Shown here in pieces: positions 1 to 5,453 of a stretch of DNA of 5,453 nucleotides (position 1 is its first letter; every line of letters starts with the position of its first letter). The notes below the pieces were generated by a model, which searched no databases, was not told the origin of the DNA, and worked only from the letters and a program-made list of their open reading frames with translations. Origin of the DNA: Bacillota bacterium (GTDB lineage Bacteria > Bacillota > Clostridia > Oscillospirales > Butyricicoccaceae); contig JAUZPW010000122.1 of NCBI GenBank assembly GCA_030705725.1, positions 1-5,453 on the forward strand. Reading direction: 5' to 3'. The translations under genes and the position numbers were made by a program.

Positions 1-41
1 AAGAACTGACGTCCTTCAACATTCAAAAAATATTGAGGTAA

Positions 42-758
42 CTACTTTTCGGTTTCCCAGCCAGTCAGGGGATAACGCTGCATCGCGCCGAAAACGCGTT
101 CTTTTACACCCGGCATGGTGCGTTCGAGATCCGACAGCAGTTCCTTTATTTCCTGACGTTTTGTATTGCCGTTAGCGGGGCACGGATTAAATATCACGGG
201 CAGGCCGAGCTTTTTTGACGTTCTTCGGACCATTTTTTCGGGAATATAAAGCAGGGGACGTATTACGGTTATTTTTTTGCGGTCAAGAAACGTAACGGGC
301 AGAAAAGAATTTATGCGGCCCTCATAAAAAAGAGAAAGAAGCAGAGTTTCAACAGCGTCGTCAAAATGGTGGCCGAGCGCCACTTTTTTTATTCCGCGCT
401 CCAAAGCAAGATCGTGGAGCGCGCCGCGCCGCATTTTGGCACAGAGCGAACACGGGTTTTTCTCATGGCGGATGTCGAAGATGACTTCTTTGATAGCCGT
501 TTTCTTTATCGTATACGGTATTTCGTTTTCACGGCAAAAATCCGCGACGGGCGAAAAATCCATGCTTTCATAACCCATGTCGAGGGTAAGGCCCTCGATC
601 GTGAACTTTTTCGGATAAAAAAGCGACAGCCTGTGAAGCGCCGCGAGCAGAAGCACGGAATCCTTGCCGCCGGAAACACCCACCCCTATACGGTCGTTCT
701 CTTCTATCATATTATAATCGTCGACGCACCTGCGTACATAAGACAATACTTCCTGCAT
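42..758 (-). CDS. TtcA-like PP-loop ATPase, predicted tRNA 2-thiocytidine synthetase
   Basis: This 238-residue cytoplasmic protein belongs to the adenine-nucleotide alpha-hydrolase (PP-loop) superfamily. The PP-loop SGGKDS is at residues 29-34, a CxxC pair at Cys103/Cys106 (NPCSLCAKMRRG), LGHHFDD at 128-134 and a third cysteine, Cys193, in NPCPANGNTKR. In characterised TtcA, three cysteines arranged this way hold a [4Fe-4S] cluster, and the enzyme adenylates C32 of certain tRNAs and replaces its oxygen with sulfur. The motifs are seen; the C32 target is inferred. The protein is clearly shorter than E. coli TtcA (about 310 residues), so it could be a related TtcA-family enzyme with another substrate, and no symbol is given. 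The ATG at 758 is preceded by GGAG (minus strand, 767-770) with 8-nt spacing. A consensus promoter lies just upstream, giving a very short leader. It diverges from rplM. No terminator is visible in the 41 bases after the stop. Confidence 0.85.
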   Translation of the reverse strand: MQEVLSYVRRCVDDYNMIEENDRIGVGVSGGKDSVLLLAALHRLSLFYPKKFTIEGLTLDMGYESMDFSPVADFCRENEIPYTIKKTAIKEVIFDIRHEKNPCSLCAKMRRGALHDLALERGIKKVALGHHFDDAVETLLLSLFYEGRINSFLPVTFLDRKKITVIRPLLYIPEKMVRRTSKKLGLPVIFNPCPANGNTKRQEIKELLSDLERTMPGVKERVFGAMQRYPLTGWETEK

Positions 759-777
759 CTAATCAGCTCCGTATTAG

Positions 778-806
778 ATTATAACGGTGTTTGCGGATAT
801 TTTCAA
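778..806 (-). promoter_or_regulatory. Sigma-A-type promoter of the TtcA-like gene
   Basis: Read on the minus strand, TTGAAA (801-806) and a perfect TATAAT (778-783) are separated by exactly 17 nt. The predicted start near 771 would leave a leader of only about a dozen bases, just enough to include the GGAG ribosome binding site. The call rests on the consensus match and position only. Confidence 0.75.
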
Positions 807-911
807 AGAAAAAAATTTAATTTAGAAAACGAGATACAGCGAGCATACAAAAGAAAACGTAAGAAAAAAAGAGTTTTGAATAAGATAAATTAAAATTTGG
901 TTGCACGAGTG
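807..911. other. A-rich purine-biased spacer between divergent promoters
   Basis: The stretch between the two opposed -35 boxes holds no supported gene. Its plus strand is mostly A and G, with several runs of four to seven A (for example around 810-817, 861-865 and 864-870). Such A-tracts are often intrinsically bent and can act as UP elements; that role is inferred, not shown. Confidence 0.4.
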
Positions 912-940
912 TTGACACGCCGGTAGCTTTATGGTATAAA
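912..940 (+). promoter_or_regulatory. Sigma-A-type promoter of rplM-rpsI
   Basis: A perfect TTGACA (912-917) is followed after 17 nt by TATAAA (935-940), five of six matches to TATAAT. The predicted start near 947 gives a leader of about 50 nt before the rplM ATG. This is the strength expected for a ribosomal-protein operon. The leader contains small palindromes (AACATGTT, CAGCTG), but I could not recognise the L13 leader RNA known from Firmicutes in it. Confidence 0.85.
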
Positions 941-995
941 TAAACATGTTCAGCTGCAAGTAATTAATTTTATGATAAATACCGGAGGTCAAACC

Positions 996-1427
996 ATGTC
1001 AACGTTTATGGCCAAAAGCGAAACTATTTCGCGTAAATGGTACGTTCTCGACGCGGCGGGAAAACCGCTCGGACGCACCGCCGCCACAGCCGCTTCATTA
1101 CTAAACGGGAAAAACAAAGTAGAATTTACGCCTCATGTGGACTGCGGAGATTTTGTTATTATAATCAACGCGGGCAAAGCCGTTTTGACCGGCAGGAAGA
1201 TGGAACAGAAGTTTTACAGGACTCATTCCGGATATCCGGGAGGCTTGAAGGAAACAAAGTATAAAACCTTGATGCATACGAGACCAGAGCTCGCCATGAG
1301 GCTTGCCATCAAAGGAATGCTTCCCAAGAACTCGATCGGAAGATGGTCGCTTTCCCGCCTTAAGGTCTATGCCGGAAGCGAACATAAGAACGCGGCTCAA
1401 AAACCCGAAGTTTTCGAACAGGTTTGA
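996..1427 (+). CDS. rplM: 50S ribosomal protein L13
   Basis: This 143-residue protein is L13, an early-assembling protein of the large subunit that binds 23S rRNA. It matches the usual family length. Family signatures run in order: RKWYVLDAAGKPLGR (13-27), the HVDCGDFVIIINA segment (47-59), FYRTHSGYPGGLK (73-85), the GMLPKNSIGR segment (107-116) and LKVYAGSEH...AQKP (122-137). The ATG at 996 is chosen over the in-frame ATG at 972 because GGAGGT (984-989) sits 6 nt before it, and because the upstream ATG lacks a ribosome binding site and would add eight non-conserved residues. rpsI begins 15 bases after the stop, so the two form the standard rplM-rpsI operon driven by the promoter at 912-940. 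Confidence 0.97.
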   Translation: MSTFMAKSETISRKWYVLDAAGKPLGRTAATAASLLNGKNKVEFTPHVDCGDFVIIINAGKAVLTGRKMEQKFYRTHSGYPGGLKETKYKTLMHTRPELAMRLAIKGMLPKNSIGRWSLSRLKVYAGSEHKNAAQKPEVFEQV

Positions 1428-1442
1428 AGGAGGTAGAAAAGA

Positions 1443-1847
1443 ATGTATAAGCCTAAAAAACCCTATTTCTATGGTACCGGAAGAAGAAAAAGCTCGGTTG
1501 CCCGCGTAAGGCTTTTCCCCGGCGGAACCGGAGAAATAAAGATCAATAACCGTCCCATAGACAAATATTTCGGACTCGAAACCCTGAAGCTGATCGTCAG
1601 GCAGCCTTTCGTGTCTACTGATACGCTCGGAAAGTTCGATATTGAAGCGACCGTCGTCGGCGGCGGCTTCACCGGACAGGCCGGAGCAATCCGTCACGGG
1701 CTTTCCCGCGCGCTTTTGCAGGCGGATGAAAATTATCGCGCCATATTGAAAAAAGAGGGCTTTTTGACCCGCGATCCGAGGATGAAGGAACGCAAGAAAT
1801 ACGGTCTCAAAGCGGCCCGCCGCGCTCCTCAGTTCTCAAAACGTTAG
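1443..1847 (+). CDS. rpsI: 30S ribosomal protein S9
   Basis: This 134-residue protein is S9, a small-subunit head protein whose C-terminal tail reaches the P-site tRNA. Signatures are GTGRRKSSVARVRL (11-24), GGTGEIKINNRP (27-38), VVGGGFTGQAGAIRHG (71-86) and the basic C-terminus DPRMKERKKYGLK...RRAPQFSKR (111-134), ending in the conserved SKR that contacts tRNA. Length is normal for bacterial S9. GGAGGT (1429-1434) lies 8 nt before the ATG. It is cotranscribed with rplM, with a 15-base gap, and an intrinsic terminator follows the stop within about 10 bases. Confidence 0.97.
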   Translation: MYKPKKPYFYGTGRRKSSVARVRLFPGGTGEIKINNRPIDKYFGLETLKLIVRQPFVSTDTLGKFDIEATVVGGGFTGQAGAIRHGLSRALLQADENYRAILKKEGFLTRDPRMKERKKYGLKAARRAPQFSKR

Positions 1848-1856
1848 TATTTCTTT

Positions 1857-1890
1857 GTTTTGCCGACTTTTTGCCGGCAAAACGTGTTTT
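1857..1890 (+). terminator. Intrinsic terminator after rpsI
   Basis: GTTTTGCCG (1857-1865) pairs perfectly with CGGCAAAAC (1875-1883) across a 9-nt loop, and a TTTT run (1887-1890) follows after GTG. The stem can be extended by one G-T pair. The T-tract is short and begins three bases after the stem, so efficiency may be partial, but the position 10 bases after the rpsI stop fits the end of the ribosomal-protein operon. Confidence 0.7.
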
Positions 1891-2032
1891 AAATGGAGCA
1901 TTTGGCAAAGCATTGCATTTTGCATAACGGAGTAGACTTCCGTATCTCCGTAAATAATCCTGAATTATGTTTAAGAAATTAAAATTATTGCAATAATTAA
2001 TTCAGGATTATTGGTGCTCCGGGGAGGTAAAT
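1891..2032 (+). promoter_or_regulatory. Structured 5' leader of the G5/3D gene (unassigned)
   Basis: This gap contains nested inverted repeats and no supported gene. GGAGCA (1895-1900) can pair with TGCTCC (2015-2020), closing the whole element. Inside are ACGGAG/CTCCGT (1927-1932 with 1946-1951) and a perfect 15-bp stem (1953-1967 with 1998-2012) whose 30-nt loop includes most of the palindrome at 1983-1998. The outer 3' arm directly abuts the ribosome binding site GGGGAGG (2021-2027), so folding could affect translation. I do not recognise a known riboswitch consensus; in particular it does not look like the c-di-AMP (ydaO) motif that often precedes cell-wall enzyme genes. I found no convincing promoter in it. 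Regulatory function is inference. Confidence 0.4.
1953..2012. repeat. Perfect 15-bp inverted repeat with 30-nt loop
   Basis: The left arm 1953-1967 (AATAATCCTGAATTA) and the right arm 1998-2012 are exact reverse complements. The loop ends in the 16-nt perfect palindrome 1983-1998 centred on TTGCAA, which shares one base with the right arm. No T-tract follows (GGTGCTCC comes next), so this is not an ordinary terminator on the plus strand. Confidence 0.8.
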
Positions 2033-3043
2033 ATGAAATATTTTTTGCTAGCTGCTAGAAAAGCACTGAGTTCCAGAAACATTAAGGAAAGCGGAATAAG
2101 GATCGCCTGCGCAGTTATATGCGCTACGCTTTCATGCACGCTGTACATTTACAACGCGCTTGCATTTTTTACCGGCAGTACGGATAACAGCGACTCCATT
2201 AACACCCTTAACGCTGTAAAAGCTGCGTACTTTCTTAAAACGCCGGGCAGTATTTCGGGCAAAAACCTTTTCGCGGGGGGGAAAGAAGCCCTCGCGGGTA
2301 TGGAAGGCCTTTTTCCGATTCGTATCCACGCGGGACGCGAGGTTATCGACACCATATCTCCCGGCGAGACGGTGCAGGAAATCTTGCAGAGATGCGGCGT
2401 CGAGCTTTCGGAAAAGGATAGGGTTTTGCCTGAGCTTAGTATAAAAGTAAGCGGAGAAACCGATATTTTTGTTACGCAGATTGAAAATTTTACGGAAGAA
2501 GTTTTAGAGGACATACCGTTCGATACGGTAAAAAGGCGTTCGGACGAGCTTTCGGCCGGAGAATCCGCCGTTGTGCAAAAGGGAGCAGCCGGTCAACAGA
2601 AGACCTTATACGAGGTTTACAAAAAGAACGGCACAGAATCCCTTCGCAAAAAAATAAGTTCGGAAGTAATTAAAAATCCCGTTACCGAAATTATCGAATA
2701 CGGTACGGGCGGAACAGTGACGGTATTTGGCAGGGCATACGCCTATAAAAAGTTCTTTAAGATGACGGCGTCGGCTTATACTACCGAAAACCGCAGATGG
2801 AAGCACACGGCCTCGGGCACAAAAGCAAGGTTCGGCGCTATTGCGGTCGACCCAGATATTATCCCGCTTGGTACCAGAATGCTGGTTACGTCTATGGACG
2901 GGAAAAGTTGGGTTTACGGTGTAGCGGTTGCCGAGGATACAGGAGGCACAATTAGGGGCAACAAAATCGACCTGTTTTTCAACACGCGTTCCGAATGCTT
3001 ATCGTTCGGGATACGGAAAGCAAAAGTTTATATTCTGGGCTGA
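2033..3043 (+). CDS. Membrane-anchored G5 and 3D domain protein, YabE-like
   Basis: This 336-residue protein is a probable cell-wall remodelling enzyme acting outside the membrane. Residues 22-46 form one hydrophobic segment after a basic N-terminus (signal anchor or uncleaved signal). Residues about 95-145 (PIRIHAGREVIDTISPGETV...) resemble a DUF348 ubiquitin-like repeat, about 147-224 a G5 domain (VTQIENFTEEVLEDIPFDTV... to TEIIEYG), and about 242-336 a 3D domain with its three hallmark aspartates: Asp273 (AVDPDIIPLGT), Asp302 (AEDTGG) and Asp313 (IDLFF). 3D domains share the double-psi barrel fold of MltA-type lytic transglycosylases, so glycan-strand cleavage is likely but inferred. The order YabE-like then rsmA matches Bacillus, but rnmV is missing between them. 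GGGGAGG (2021-2027) lies 5 nt before the ATG, and a structured leader precedes it. Only one DUF348 repeat is evident, fewer than in many YabE proteins. Confidence 0.88.
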   Translation: MKYFLLAARKALSSRNIKESGIRIACAVICATLSCTLYIYNALAFFTGSTDNSDSINTLNAVKAAYFLKTPGSISGKNLFAGGKEALAGMEGLFPIRIHAGREVIDTISPGETVQEILQRCGVELSEKDRVLPELSIKVSGETDIFVTQIENFTEEVLEDIPFDTVKRRSDELSAGESAVVQKGAAGQQKTLYEVYKKNGTESLRKKISSEVIKNPVTEIIEYGTGGTVTVFGRAYAYKKFFKMTASAYTTENRRWKHTASGTKARFGAIAVDPDIIPLGTRMLVTSMDGKSWVYGVAVAEDTGGTIRGNKIDLFFNTRSECLSFGIRKAKVYILG

Positions 3044-3064
3044 TTAAGGCCATAGAGAATTGCG

Positions 3065-3095
3065 AAGGGGCTGTTTTAAGAACAGCCCCTTTTTT
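3065..3095 (+). terminator. Strong intrinsic terminator between G5/3D gene and rsmA
   Basis: AAGGGGCTGTT (3065-3075) and AACAGCCCCTT (3081-3091) form a perfect 11-bp stem with a 5-nt loop, and a run of six T (3090-3095) follows. It starts about 20 bases after the stop of the G5/3D gene. The T-tract touches the rsmA ribosome binding site (AAGGAGG, 3096-3102), so rsmA must either be reached by readthrough or have a promoter inside the upstream gene; I see no clear promoter in the short gap. Confidence 0.88.
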
Positions 3096-3111
3096 AAGGA
3101 GGGGGCGCATT

Positions 3112-3981
3112 ATGGATCTTTGCAATATTGACGAGATAAAAACCGTACTTTTGAAAAACGGATTCCGGTTTTCAAAATCATTGGGGCAGAATTTCCTTAC
3201 GGCCTCATGGGTGCCTGAACGAATAGCGCAGGAGTGCGGCGCGAACGCTAAAGCCGTGCTTGAAGTCGGGCCGGGGTTCGGGTGTCTGACCGCGGAGCTT
3301 GCCAAACGCGCGGAAAAGGTTATAGCGGTTGAGCTTGACCGCGCCCTTTTGCCGGTGCTGCGCGAAACTGTGGGGGAATACGAAAATCTTGAGATTATAA
3401 CCGGCGACATATTGAAGCTTGACATAAAAAAAATATGCGCTGAAAAAGCCGGCTCGCTGCCGCTTGTCGCCTGCGCCAATCTTCCTTATTATATCACCAC
3501 TCCGGTTTTAACGGCGCTTTTCGAATCGGGCGTTTTCGAGACCGTTACGGTCATGGTGCAAAAGGAGGTAGCGGACAGGCTGACCGCCGAACCGGGAACA
3601 AAGGCCTACGGATCGTTTACCGTTTATGCAGAGTACCACGCAGAGGCGGAGGTGCTGTTTGACGTTTCGGCCGATTGCTTTATGCCGAAACCGAAAGTGT
3701 CGTCGGCAGTGGTGAGGTTCAAAATGCATGACCGCCCGACTGCATTTATTTCCGACAAAGATATGTTTTTCAAGGTCGTGAGGGCCGCTTTCTCACAACG
3801 GCGAAAAACGCTTGCAAACAGTCTTTCATCCGCTTTTTCAGGGAGCATGGGCAAGGAAAGAATATTGGACATTATACAAGAATGCGGATTCAGAGCGGAC
3901 ATCAGAGGAGAACGTCTTTCGTTGAAAGAGTTTGCTAATATTTCGAACAAAATGAAAGATGAACTTATTAAAATTTCATAA
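3112..3981 (+). CDS. rsmA: 16S rRNA dimethyladenosine transferase RsmA (KsgA)
   Basis: This 289-residue SAM-dependent enzyme dimethylates the two adjacent adenines in the 3'-terminal hairpin of 16S rRNA (A1518 and A1519 in E. coli numbering) during 30S maturation. Signatures are LGQNFL (24-29), the SAM-binding motif I EVGPGFG (51-57), VELD (73-76) and GDIL (98-101), the catalytic NLPYYI (123-128), MVQKEVADR (148-156), MPKPKVSSAVV (191-201) and FSQRRKTLANSL (227-238). Length fits the family. The ATG at 3112 is chosen because AAGGAGG (3096-3102) lies 9 nt before it; the in-frame ATG at 2995 would lie within the upstream gene and add 39 residues read through the terminator hairpin. The aspartate usual after NFL-x (as in E. 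coli NFLND) is Ala31 here. A terminator sits directly upstream, and none is evident downstream. Confidence 0.96.
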   Translation: MDLCNIDEIKTVLLKNGFRFSKSLGQNFLTASWVPERIAQECGANAKAVLEVGPGFGCLTAELAKRAEKVIAVELDRALLPVLRETVGEYENLEIITGDILKLDIKKICAEKAGSLPLVACANLPYYITTPVLTALFESGVFETVTVMVQKEVADRLTAEPGTKAYGSFTVYAEYHAEAEVLFDVSADCFMPKPKVSSAVVRFKMHDRPTAFISDKDMFFKVVRAAFSQRRKTLANSLSSAFSGSMGKERILDIIQECGFRADIRGERLSLKEFANISNKMKDELIKIS

Positions 3982-4005
3982 AATCAAAATAATTTAAAAA
4001 AATAC

Positions 4006-4034
4006 TTGAAAAATATTTGTAATTATCATACAAT
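4006..4034 (+). promoter_or_regulatory. Sigma-A-type promoter of the PEP carboxykinase gene
   Basis: TTGAAA (4006-4011) and TACAAT (4029-4034) are separated by exactly 17 nt in a very AT-rich gap just after rsmA. The predicted start is near 4041, giving a leader of about 57 nt. The match to consensus is 10 of 12 bases. A palindrome covers the -10 box and the start point. Confidence 0.8.
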
Positions 4035-4041
4035 ATTGTAT
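4028..4041. repeat. 14-bp palindrome over the -10 box, possible operator
   Basis: ATACAATATTGTAT is a perfect palindrome covering the -10 hexamer (4029-4034) and the predicted transcription start. A protein bound here would block RNA polymerase, so it is placed as a repressor operator would be. It is AT-rich and short, and half of it is the -10 box itself, so chance is a real alternative. I do not recognise the regulator. Confidence 0.35.
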
Positions 4042-4097
4042 TGAAATGCAGGAATTCTTTCATTGCTATGAGTACCTTATATTTAGGAGGAAAATAC

Positions 4098-5453
4098 ATG
4101 GCTCTTACAAAAAACAAAAAGGTCCTTGAGTGGATCGATGAAATGGCGAAAATGACCACGCCTGATCAGATCGTTTGGATCGACGGAACCAAAAGGCAGC
4201 TGGATGATCTTAAAAAACAAGCTTGCCTGAACGGGGAAGTAGTTGAGCTCGACCAGAATAAGCTGCCGGGATGCCTGTACCACCGTACGGCGGTCAACGA
4301 CGTCGCACGCGTCGAGCACCGTACTTTTATATGCACGCCTACAAAGGAAGAAGCGGGACCGACAAACAACTGGATGGATCCCAAGGAAGCTTACAAAATG
4401 GCGTCCGAGATTTTCAAGGGTTCAATGAAGGGACGCACAATGTACGTAATCCCGTATTCCATGGGCCCGGTCGGATCCCCATTTGCCAAGGCCGGTTTCG
4501 AGCTTACCGATTCCATTTACGTTGTTCTTAACATGAGTATAATGACGCGTGTCGGACAGGCGGTTTGCGATATGCTCGGCGACTCTGCGGATTTTGTCCG
4601 CGGACTGCACAGCAAATGCGAAATAAACGAGGAAAAACGGTATATCCTGCAATTCCCGCAGGATAACACGATTTGGTCCTGCAACTCGGGTTACGGCGGA
4701 AACGTGCTGCTCGGCAAGAAATGCTTTGCCCTGCGCATCGCGTCCTACCAGGGATATAAAGAAGGCTGGATGGCCGAGCATATGCTGATTTTGGGCATCG
4801 AAAACCCGAAAGGCGAAGTAAAATATATATCCGCGGCGTTCCCCTCTGCATGCGGCAAAACAAACCTTGCAATGCTTATACCGCCGGAAGTATACCAGAA
4901 GAAAGGCTACAAGGTCTGGACAGTCGGCGACGATATTGCGTGGCTCAGAATCGGCCCCGACGGCGGGCTTTGGGCGGTGAACCCGGAGGCCGGCTTCTTC
5001 GGAGTAGCGCCTGGAACAAACGAGAAATCGAACCCGAACGCGCTTAAAACTACAATGAGGGACACTATCTTTACGAACGTAGTATTGAAAAAAGACAAGA
5101 CGGTCTGGTGGGAAGGGCTTGACAAGAATCCGCCGAAGGACGCGCTTGACTGGAAGGGCAACCCGTGGGATCCCGCCAGCGGAGAAAAGGGCGCTCATCC
5201 GAATTCACGCTTTACGGCACCCGCCAAAAACTGCCCGTGCATTGCTCCCAATTGGGAAGACCCGCAGGGCGTTCCGCTGTCGGCGATTATTTTCGGCGGC
5301 AGACGCGCAAAGACGGCTCCGCTGGTTTATCAGTCCAGAGACTGGGATCACGGTGTGTTTGTCGGATCCATTATGGCGTCCGAAGTCACAGCCGCGGCTC
5401 AGGGCTTAAAAGCCGGCGTTCGCCGCGATCCTATGGCCATGCTGCCGTTCTGC
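4098..5453 (+). CDS. pckG: Phosphoenolpyruvate carboxykinase (GTP), 3' end outside window
   Basis: The reading frame is open from the ATG to the window edge: 452 residues of a family normally near 600, so it is cut by the window and not shown to be broken. The enzyme interconverts oxaloacetate + GTP with PEP + CO2 + GDP (EC 4.1.1.32), in gluconeogenesis or, in anaerobes, often toward oxaloacetate. Seen motifs are NDVARVEHRT (67-76, with the substrate-loop Arg71), the MYVIPYSMGPVGSP segment (115-128), SGYGGN (197-202), LLGKKCFALRIAS (204-216), Mn-ligand candidates Lys208 and His228, the P-loop FPSACGKTN (248-256) with the family's reactive Cys252, the kinase-2 motif VGDDIAW (276-282) and IIFGGRRAKTAPLVYQ (397-412). 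The SACGKTN P-loop marks the GTP class rather than the ATP class (pckA type). AGGAGG (4085-4090) lies 7 nt before the ATG. It has its own promoter, so it is a separate unit from rsmA. Confidence 0.96.
   Translation, partial: MALTKNKKVLEWIDEMAKMTTPDQIVWIDGTKRQLDDLKKQACLNGEVVELDQNKLPGCLYHRTAVNDVARVEHRTFICTPTKEEAGPTNNWMDPKEAYKMASEIFKGSMKGRTMYVIPYSMGPVGSPFAKAGFELTDSIYVVLNMSIMTRVGQAVCDMLGDSADFVRGLHSKCEINEEKRYILQFPQDNTIWSCNSGYGGNVLLGKKCFALRIASYQGYKEGWMAEHMLILGIENPKGEVKYISAAFPSACGKTNLAMLIPPEVYQKKGYKVWTVGDDIAWLRIGPDGGLWAVNPEAGFFGVAPGTNEKSNPNALKTTMRDTIFTNVVLKKDKTVWWEGLDKNPPKDALDWKGNPWDPASGEKGAHPNSRFTAPAKNCPCIAPNWEDPQGVPLSAIIFGGRRAKTAPLVYQSRDWDHGVFVGSIMASEVTAAAQGLKAGVRRDPMAMLPFC

Noticed and set aside
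13..39. Hairpin after the TtcA-like stop codon as a terminator
   Set aside because: The pairing is interrupted by a bulge and a mismatch, and no T-tract follows on the minus strand.
366..893. Plus-strand open frame of 175 codons
   Set aside because: It runs antisense to the TtcA-like gene and extends into the promoter region; the product is low-complexity basic at its end, has no recognisable domain and no ribosome binding site.
972..995. Upstream in-frame ATG for rplM
   Set aside because: It has no ribosome binding site, and the GGAGGT at 984-989 is correctly spaced for the ATG at 996, which also gives the usual L13 length.
947..995. L13 leader RNA upstream of rplM
   Set aside because: The location and length would fit, but I could not find a stable conserved-looking fold; only short palindromes are visible.
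1101..1697. Minus-strand open frame of 198 codons
   Set aside because: It is antisense to rplM and rpsI, which are certain; no family features are seen.
1893..1982. 29-codon open frame between rpsI and the G5/3D gene, with His codons at 3, 7 and 11
   Set aside because: There is no ribosome binding site before the ATG, it begins just after the terminator T-tract, and it overlaps the inverted repeat; a leader peptide cannot be supported.
1953..2012. MITE-like mobile element
   Set aside because: Inverted ends are present, but no flanking target-site duplication is visible and no second copy exists in the window.
2995..3111. Upstream in-frame ATG for rsmA
   Set aside because: It would start inside the preceding gene and translate through a terminator hairpin; the ATG at 3112 has a strong, well-spaced AAGGAGG.
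4422..5198. Minus-strand open frame of 258 codons
   Set aside because: It is entirely antisense to the PEP carboxykinase gene, whose motifs are intact in the plus frame; long shadow frames are common opposite well-biased genes.

Overview
The window looks like chromosomal housekeeping DNA from a Gram-positive, probably anaerobic Firmicute (Clostridia-like). The reasons are the strong GGAGG-type ribosome binding sites, consensus sigma-A-type promoters with 17-nt spacers, compact intrinsic terminators, a YabE-type G5/3D cell-wall protein next to rsmA (ksgA), and a GTP-type PEP carboxykinase. The taxonomic call is inference. No mobile element, CRISPR array, tRNA, rRNA or phage gene was seen.

Layout. 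On the minus strand (42-758) lies a TtcA-like PP-loop ATPase, predicted to thiolate tRNA. It diverges from the ribosomal-protein pair rplM-rpsI (996-1847, plus). The roughly 240-base intergenic region between them carries one good promoter facing each way, separated by an A-rich, purine-biased stretch. rpsI is followed by an intrinsic terminator (about 1857-1890). A roughly 140-base leader rich in inverted repeats (1891-2032) then precedes a membrane-anchored G5 + 3D domain protein (2033-3043). A strong terminator hairpin (3065-3095) lies between that gene and rsmA (3112-3981), and its T-tract ends at the rsmA ribosome binding site. After a short AT-rich gap with a near-consensus promoter overlapped by a 14-bp palindrome, a phosphoenolpyruvate carboxykinase gene (4098 onward) runs off the right edge with 452 codons present.

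How the genes fit together. Three of the five complete genes act on translation: tRNA thiolation, two ribosomal proteins, and 16S rRNA dimethylation count as tRNA, ribosome and rRNA functions respectively. The G5/3D protein is a likely peptidoglycan-remodelling enzyme, and its place upstream of rsmA matches the yabE-rnmV-rsmA order known from Bacillus, except that rnmV is absent here. PEP carboxykinase belongs to central carbon metabolism and has its own promoter, so it is a separate transcription unit.

I did not find a convincing new biological system. The observations most worth a second look are the structured leader of the G5/3D gene, the possible terminator/attenuator abutting the rsmA start, and the palindrome over the PEP carboxykinase -10 box.
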